Part shown: positions 59,098 through 64,000 of the stretch, piece after piece
Layout of the letters: every line of letters begins with the position of its first letter
Position numbering within the stretch: the stretch's first letter is position 1
Position numbers and translations under genes: made by a program
Source of the DNA: Multifurca ochricompacta
Taxonomy: Eukaryota > Basidiomycota > Agaricomycetes > Russulales > Russulaceae
Direction of reading: 5' to 3'
Length of the DNA stretch: 64,000 nucleotides
NCBI GenBank assembly: GCA_022496185.1
Contig: WTXG01000013.1
Coordinates: forward strand, 186,001-250,000
Notes under the pieces: model-generated
Told to the model about the DNA's origin: nothing
Database searches by the model: none
What the model saw: the letters and a program-made list of their open reading frames with translations, nothing else

Positions 59098-61813
59098 AGC
59101 AGCGTCTAATATATCTCTAGCCTGAATTTATCCCCTGTACGGATCCAATCCGTGGTGAGTGCAAAGCAAAGTGTTCCCGAAGAGGCAGGGATAGAGGTAT
59201 GTGTGTGAGAGAGAAGAGGGAGCCCCTGCGATGACTAAGGCTTCGAAGGAGGGTGTATCGTGCTTGAACTTGCGAATACGCAACTTGCTGGTTCCATTTG
59301 ACCTTGCGCTTTGACATTGTCGAGGAGTTCTTTAGCACGCGAAAGAAAGATAGAAAGAGGGAGAGAAATGCCATTTGATTTCCGCCTCTGTTGGCCCACT
59401 GGCTTGTCTACTACAAGCATTGTGTATACCTGCGGAGAGACCTAGTTATGAAGCAGAAGAGGATGAATTAGGATGAAAGGAGACAAGTGAGATGAAACCA
59501 GGCAAAAACCAGGCAATTAAAGCGGGGAGGTGAAGACGGAGAGGTGAAAACCTGGCAATAAAGACGAGGAGATGGAGAGGTGATGAAACTGAGGAATGGA
59601 CGGGCATGCGGCCCGGAATGTGATAATCGAAGCTAGATCATAATTACATAATTAGACAGGAATACTTCCTCTAAGAGACGCGGGCCTTCTTCAAGCCCAT
59701 CGCTTCCCGTCGGCCGCGCGAGCCTGATTGAGTTTGGCGGCGGACATCTTCGGACTTAGTAGGCTTTTCCTTTCTCTGTCTGTCGCTCCCTCCCTCTGTT
59801 CATAGTACCAGTAGCTACATTGCACCGGATGTGGCCGCGCGATTGAGTACCGTCTCGCAAGCGCGTAATTGAAATTCGATTCAAAAAAAAAAGAGGAATA
59901 CCAAGACTGCCGATAGCTATATCCCATTTCTTCCCTACCCTTCCTCCTCCTTTAAACCAATCTTCCCATATCATAGTGCCTTTTTCAAGGTCTGAGATTA
60001 TCACGTCCCATTTGGAGCCAGTCACCTACAGCACCTGTTTCATTCTCCCTCTCACTATACACGAACCCGCCAGATACTAGTGACTCAGTGATATCCATTG
60101 TAGGGGTCTACTTTGTTCCATCTATGAGTTGCACCAAGGTCGTCTTTAGCAACTGGGTATTCGGGGAGCACTTTATAATATAGTTTAATTTCTCCACTTA
60201 GGTTCGTCCCGCTGTTTCTTCATTCATGACCCTTGTTCTTGCAGCACGAGGCTGTTGATGCTATCCGTCTTTCTGACGCCTACGGAGGTCTCGAGATGAA
60301 CCTGGGCGCATATCTTATGTGTCTATCAGGCCCTTCCCCTCTCCTGTTTGCGGGCTGCCCAGGCTCAGGCTTGTATGGTATATTAGTTGGATGGCTGATT
60401 TTATTTAACCTACTGCTTCTCACAGGACGAGGACTGGGGTGGGGACAGGACATTATGAATTGGCCATGCATCGAGGGGTTTTGTTTTTGCACGTATCGAT
60501 AGCAAGACCACCTCCTGCCCCCTTCGCCCATCTCTCTCGCCCCTTCCCCCGAGCAACGCTTTGTTATGAAAGACGTCACCGCGAGCTGCTTCTGAAGCTT
60601 CTGACAAGACTTTTCTTCGGCCACGACGATTGAAATGGAACTGCTGTACACGTCAAGGGTGGACTTGTTAGTAGGCTGGTTGGGCGGGCATTCTGCTATC
60701 TTCACGGTTTAGTGAAGGAAGAGTAGCGAGCATTGTCGACTCGTTGGTGGTGCCCTTGGTTCTGCCTTCCGCACATTCCTATTTCTCCTGACAGCATTGT
60801 AACAATAATAACCTTCGCAGAAGCTAGCCCGCTTTACGTGCCCATTCTTGTTGCCCACTGCTCTTCTGATGGGGAGATATGAAGGGCCGCTACCACACGC
60901 GTAACTCGAAAAGCTTGAGATATTGGCCGAAGTTCAGAGAGAGGAAGTCACCCAGATGAAGCTATGTAAAGATGCGGTGCGTGTTCGCGTCAGCGCCAAG
61001 CTCGAGACTAGAGTGTTTCGAGCTCGCTCCTTGAATTTGTTGTCGTTTGTGAAGCCGAGTATACCAGAATTGAGCTATTCGTTGAGGTCACTGTCGTTGA
61101 GTCAGTGAGAGAGAGACTCCAGGGATTATGTCACGTGCGTAACTGACCCTGGACGGCATCGCTCAAACCATGCGATGGGCATTAGAATTCTACCACAAGC
61201 CCTTCACTGAGGACTTGCTCACCTTCATCCAGGACACACGGGCCTTCACTAGGCCATTTTTCTCGGAATGACCTTGCGAGCCAGATTAGGCCGAGTCAGC
61301 GGCATCGGGCATTGGGTAAACAGCTCACTCTTATGCTCACTTCCTATGTGGCAGCACAATCCCTTTCCCTTTACCACCCCCCTCTTTTTTCTTTCCCCCC
61401 CCCCCCTACCAAAGGGTTCATACCATGATAGTCCACTATTACTCCCATTTTTCAAACAGTAGTTACTATGTCCTAGTAGTAGCCGCGCAATCTGTACACG
61501 GCCCTGAAGCGCGAATAGAATCCATTTCAAAAAACCTTGACCTGGATTAGTCAGTCATACAAACCCACACCTCCACAAGCAAACCACTTTGTTTATAAGG
61601 TACTCTATCAGCTGAAAAATAATCGAGACATTTAATCCCAATTGCATTGATCCATGTCTCACATACATCTGAATGTTATCATGCGCCCTGAGCGTCTATC
61701 ACCCATCTTTGGACAAATGTCACCTGTTGCAAGGCAGTGAACTAAATAATACACTCCGTATACCAACTCGCTATCGCTCACTCCATCCCACATAGGTCCT
61801 CGTCTCTGACGTG
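59098..61813. other. Gene-poor region with isolated exon-like stretches
   Basis: A few stretches look coding: 60243-60300 plus (EAVDAIRLSDAYGGLEMNL) after a TTCTTGCAG, 60915-61108 plus (EILAEVQREEVTQMKLCKDA), and about 61155-61255 plus (TMRWALEFYHKPFTEDLL). They are not joined by any clear gene model and may be remnants of one decayed gene. The product is not identified. The minus strand near 59700-59930 also has a short frame without motifs. Confidence 0.3.
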
Positions 61814-64000
61814 ATGTCTCAGAATTCACCTACATCCACCTCCGCTTCGCGCTTTCAATCCATCTTCGATGATGCCCTGAAAGCGTACAGAAGGCAAACC
61901 AAGAATGATCTTGCTACTCATCCTCTAGCTGCCCAATTACGAACGTGCGACTCTCCCAGTGCCATTCTGGCCGTGCTTCAAAGCCAAGTCCAGGAATTTG
62001 CTGGATCTCGAGGTAACAATGATAGGTGGGAAAAGTGGCTCGGTCCGACCGTGAATGTCCTTTATGCATTCTCCGCCACGCTCGGAGAAGGCGTTGGCTT
62101 GGTAAGTCACAAAATATTGGCCCATGCGTGTTCCACCGTCTCGATGTCACATTCTTAGGTTTTCTCACCTGCGAAAGTGGTATTTGCTGGTATCGGTGTC
62201 CTCCTCATTGTGGGAATCTTCTGCAACCCTCTACCGCCCTGATTGACATCGGAGTGCCTTAGGCGGCTAAGGATGTTGGCGCGAGCCAAGACGCGCTCCT
62301 CAACCTATTCGAGCGCATCGAAAACTTCTTCAAACGTCTCGAGACTTATACCGAGGTGCCACCAACTACAGCAATGACTGATATAATAGTAAAGATTATG
62401 GTTGAAGTTCTCGGAATCCTTGCTATCATGACAAAGGAAATTAAGCAGGGATCTACGAGTGAGTCCATCCACAGCAATAAAAGTAGGATTCCCTTGACAT
62501 ATCTTGATTTAGAAAAATATCTGAAGAAACTGGTGGGAAGGACGGATATCGAGGACGCACTAGGAAGGCTTGACAAGCTGACACATGACGAAGCTCTGAT
62601 GGCAACTGCACAAATCCTGAAGCTCACGCACAGTGTTGGCGACAAGGTAACAGCGACGGCGAATGAGGCCAAAGTAATAATGCAGCAGACGGCAAACAAC
62701 GTCGACGAAGTGAAGCGTTCGTAATTCCTTAATGGCAGCCTTGTTGGCTACGGACGCTGAATCAAGATCATCACAGAGAACCAGATACGACAGGACCTTC
62801 GAAGATGGCTCTCCCCACCTGATCCATCAATTAATCAGAACATTGCACGCGCTGCTTACCATAGTGGGACTGCATCGTGGTTCTTCCAGGGCAGTATATT
62901 CAAAGAGTGGAAGTCTTCCGGCTCGCTCTTATGGGTCCACGGAAAGCGTACGTTCACCCTACCATTTATATCCTCACCCCCCCCTCATGTTATCGGGATC
63001 ACGCAGCGGGCTCCGGGAAGAGCATCCTATGGTTCGCGAATCGCCGAATATTTACTTTGTAGAGACTCATGTTGTCTGCCAGCTCCACGATAATTGAGGA
63101 CATCGCGGCCATGGACGAGGCGGGATTAGCCTCGTTGGCATACTTCTATTTCGATTTTAGGGACACTACTAAGCAAAATTGCCGAAATCTCCTCGCCTCT
63201 CTTCTCTTCCAACTATCCGCTCGCTCAAATCACCGTTGCAACGTATTGTTCAGCGTTTATTCTGCACACGACAGTGGCGCGCGACAACCCAGCGATGAGG
63301 TTTTGATCCGATGCCTAAAGTCGATGCTCTCACTTCCGAATCAAGGTCCAATCTACATTGTCATTGATGCGCTAGACGAGTGTCCTAACACGTCTGGCTT
63401 GCCATCTCCTCGGGAGCAAGTCCTTGATTTCTTGAAGGGGTTGGTGGGACTTTCTCTGCCAAATGTTCATACATGCGTTACTAGTCGGCCCGAGGTCGAC
63501 ATTCGATCCAGCCTCGAACCTCTGACAAGACTCCAGGTGTCCCTTCACGACCAAAGTGGACAAAAGGAGGATATCATCGAATATGTCAGTTCTGTGGTTC
63601 AGTCGGACACAAAAATGCGGAGATGGCGAGAGGAAGATAAGAATCTGGTTATCGAGACGCTATCCGAGAGGGCGGACGGAATGTAGGGACTATCTTTATT
63701 TTGTGGGGTGATTTTTTTTTTTTTTCATATCCTCAACAGGTTTAGATGGGTTTTCTGCCAACTGGAGACCCTACGGTATTGCCTCCCACCAAGTGTTCGC
63801 CGTATCCTCGAGGAATTACCTGACAGTCTCGACGAAACTTATGAGCGAATATTGAAGGACATCAACAAGACTAATCGAGAGCATGCTCATCGTCTCTTAC
63901 AATGTCTCACCGTTTCTGTCCGACCGCTGCGTGTCGACGAGCTTGCGGAGGTACTTGCCATTGACTTCAGTTCCGCACAAGGAGGAATTCCGAAGTTGAA
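61814..64000 (+). CDS. STAND receptor: Goodbye-like domain plus NACHT NTPase (5' part)
   Basis: Eight exons: 61814-62101, 62159-62209, 62263-62458, 62513-62716, 62777-62947, 63007-63031, 63083-63682, and 63740 to beyond the window. Residues 10-170 (FQSIFDDALKAYRRQTKND, NLFERIENFFKRLETYTEVPP) fit the fungal Goodbye-type N-terminal domain. The NACHT follows: Walker A GKPGSGKS (about 302-309, formed across the 25-bp exon 6), Walker B IVIDALDECPN (about 403), sensor CVTSRPEVDI, then ADGMFRWVFCQLE. Such proteins act as fungal NLR-like receptors in allorecognition and immunity, usually with WD40, ankyrin or TPR repeats after this point, outside the window. All frames close, with no damage seen. Confidence 0.9.

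Overview
The window looks like nuclear DNA of a filamentous basidiomycete, most likely an Agaricomycete. The evidence is short introns (about 48-125 bp) with GTNNGT donors in nearly every gene, a Goodbye-NACHT type STAND receptor, Ty3/Gypsy chromoviruses and Ty1/Copia elements, and expanded NTPase-nuclease (Crinkler-like) paralogues. No species is claimed.

Positions 1-30,276 are an almost pure nest of transposable elements. A truncated Copia fragment (Copia-A) is followed by a complete but decayed chromovirus with two LTRs (Gypsy-A, 3093-10544). Next comes a second chromovirus lacking its 5' half (Gypsy-B, from 10545). A hAT-like element sits inside the Gypsy-B integrase (target-site duplication GCATAAC). 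A nearly intact Copia (Copia-B, 14668-20388, duplication CCAAC) sits inside that hAT-like element. A reversed solo Gypsy-A LTR (duplication AGTCA) splits the Gypsy-B chromodomain. Four copies of the same ~1.43-kb hAT-like non-autonomous element occur, and its internal modules resemble the U3 of the Copia-B LTR. Further solo or partial LTRs fill 22.9-30.3 kb.

Positions 30,411-40,246 and 55,120-58,590 hold a dispersed, partly inverted duplication of two gene types. One is a protein with a P-loop/DEAH NTPase followed by a PD-(D/E)XK-like nuclease: one nearly complete copy with a single frameshift and two deleted relics that share the same loss of Walker A. The other is an intact metallo-beta-lactamase-fold hydrolase, present twice with identical exon structure.

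Between them lies ordinary host sequence: a 10-exon mitochondrial Hsp70 (SSC1-type) with a heat-shock element, a 9-exon MATE transporter on the opposite strand with a (GAAA)n microsatellite in its last intron, a ~5-kb stretch without recognisable genes, a single-pass membrane protein with a Ser/Pro-rich tail, and a small C2H2 zinc-finger protein. The right end has a tiny candidate membrane-protein gene and the 5' part of a Goodbye-NACHT receptor that runs off the window.

Transposon decay is dominated by CpG transitions and CGA-to-TGA stops, which suggests cytosine methylation or a RIP-like process. All exon models were derived by hand from reading frames and splice consensus. No similarity search was run.
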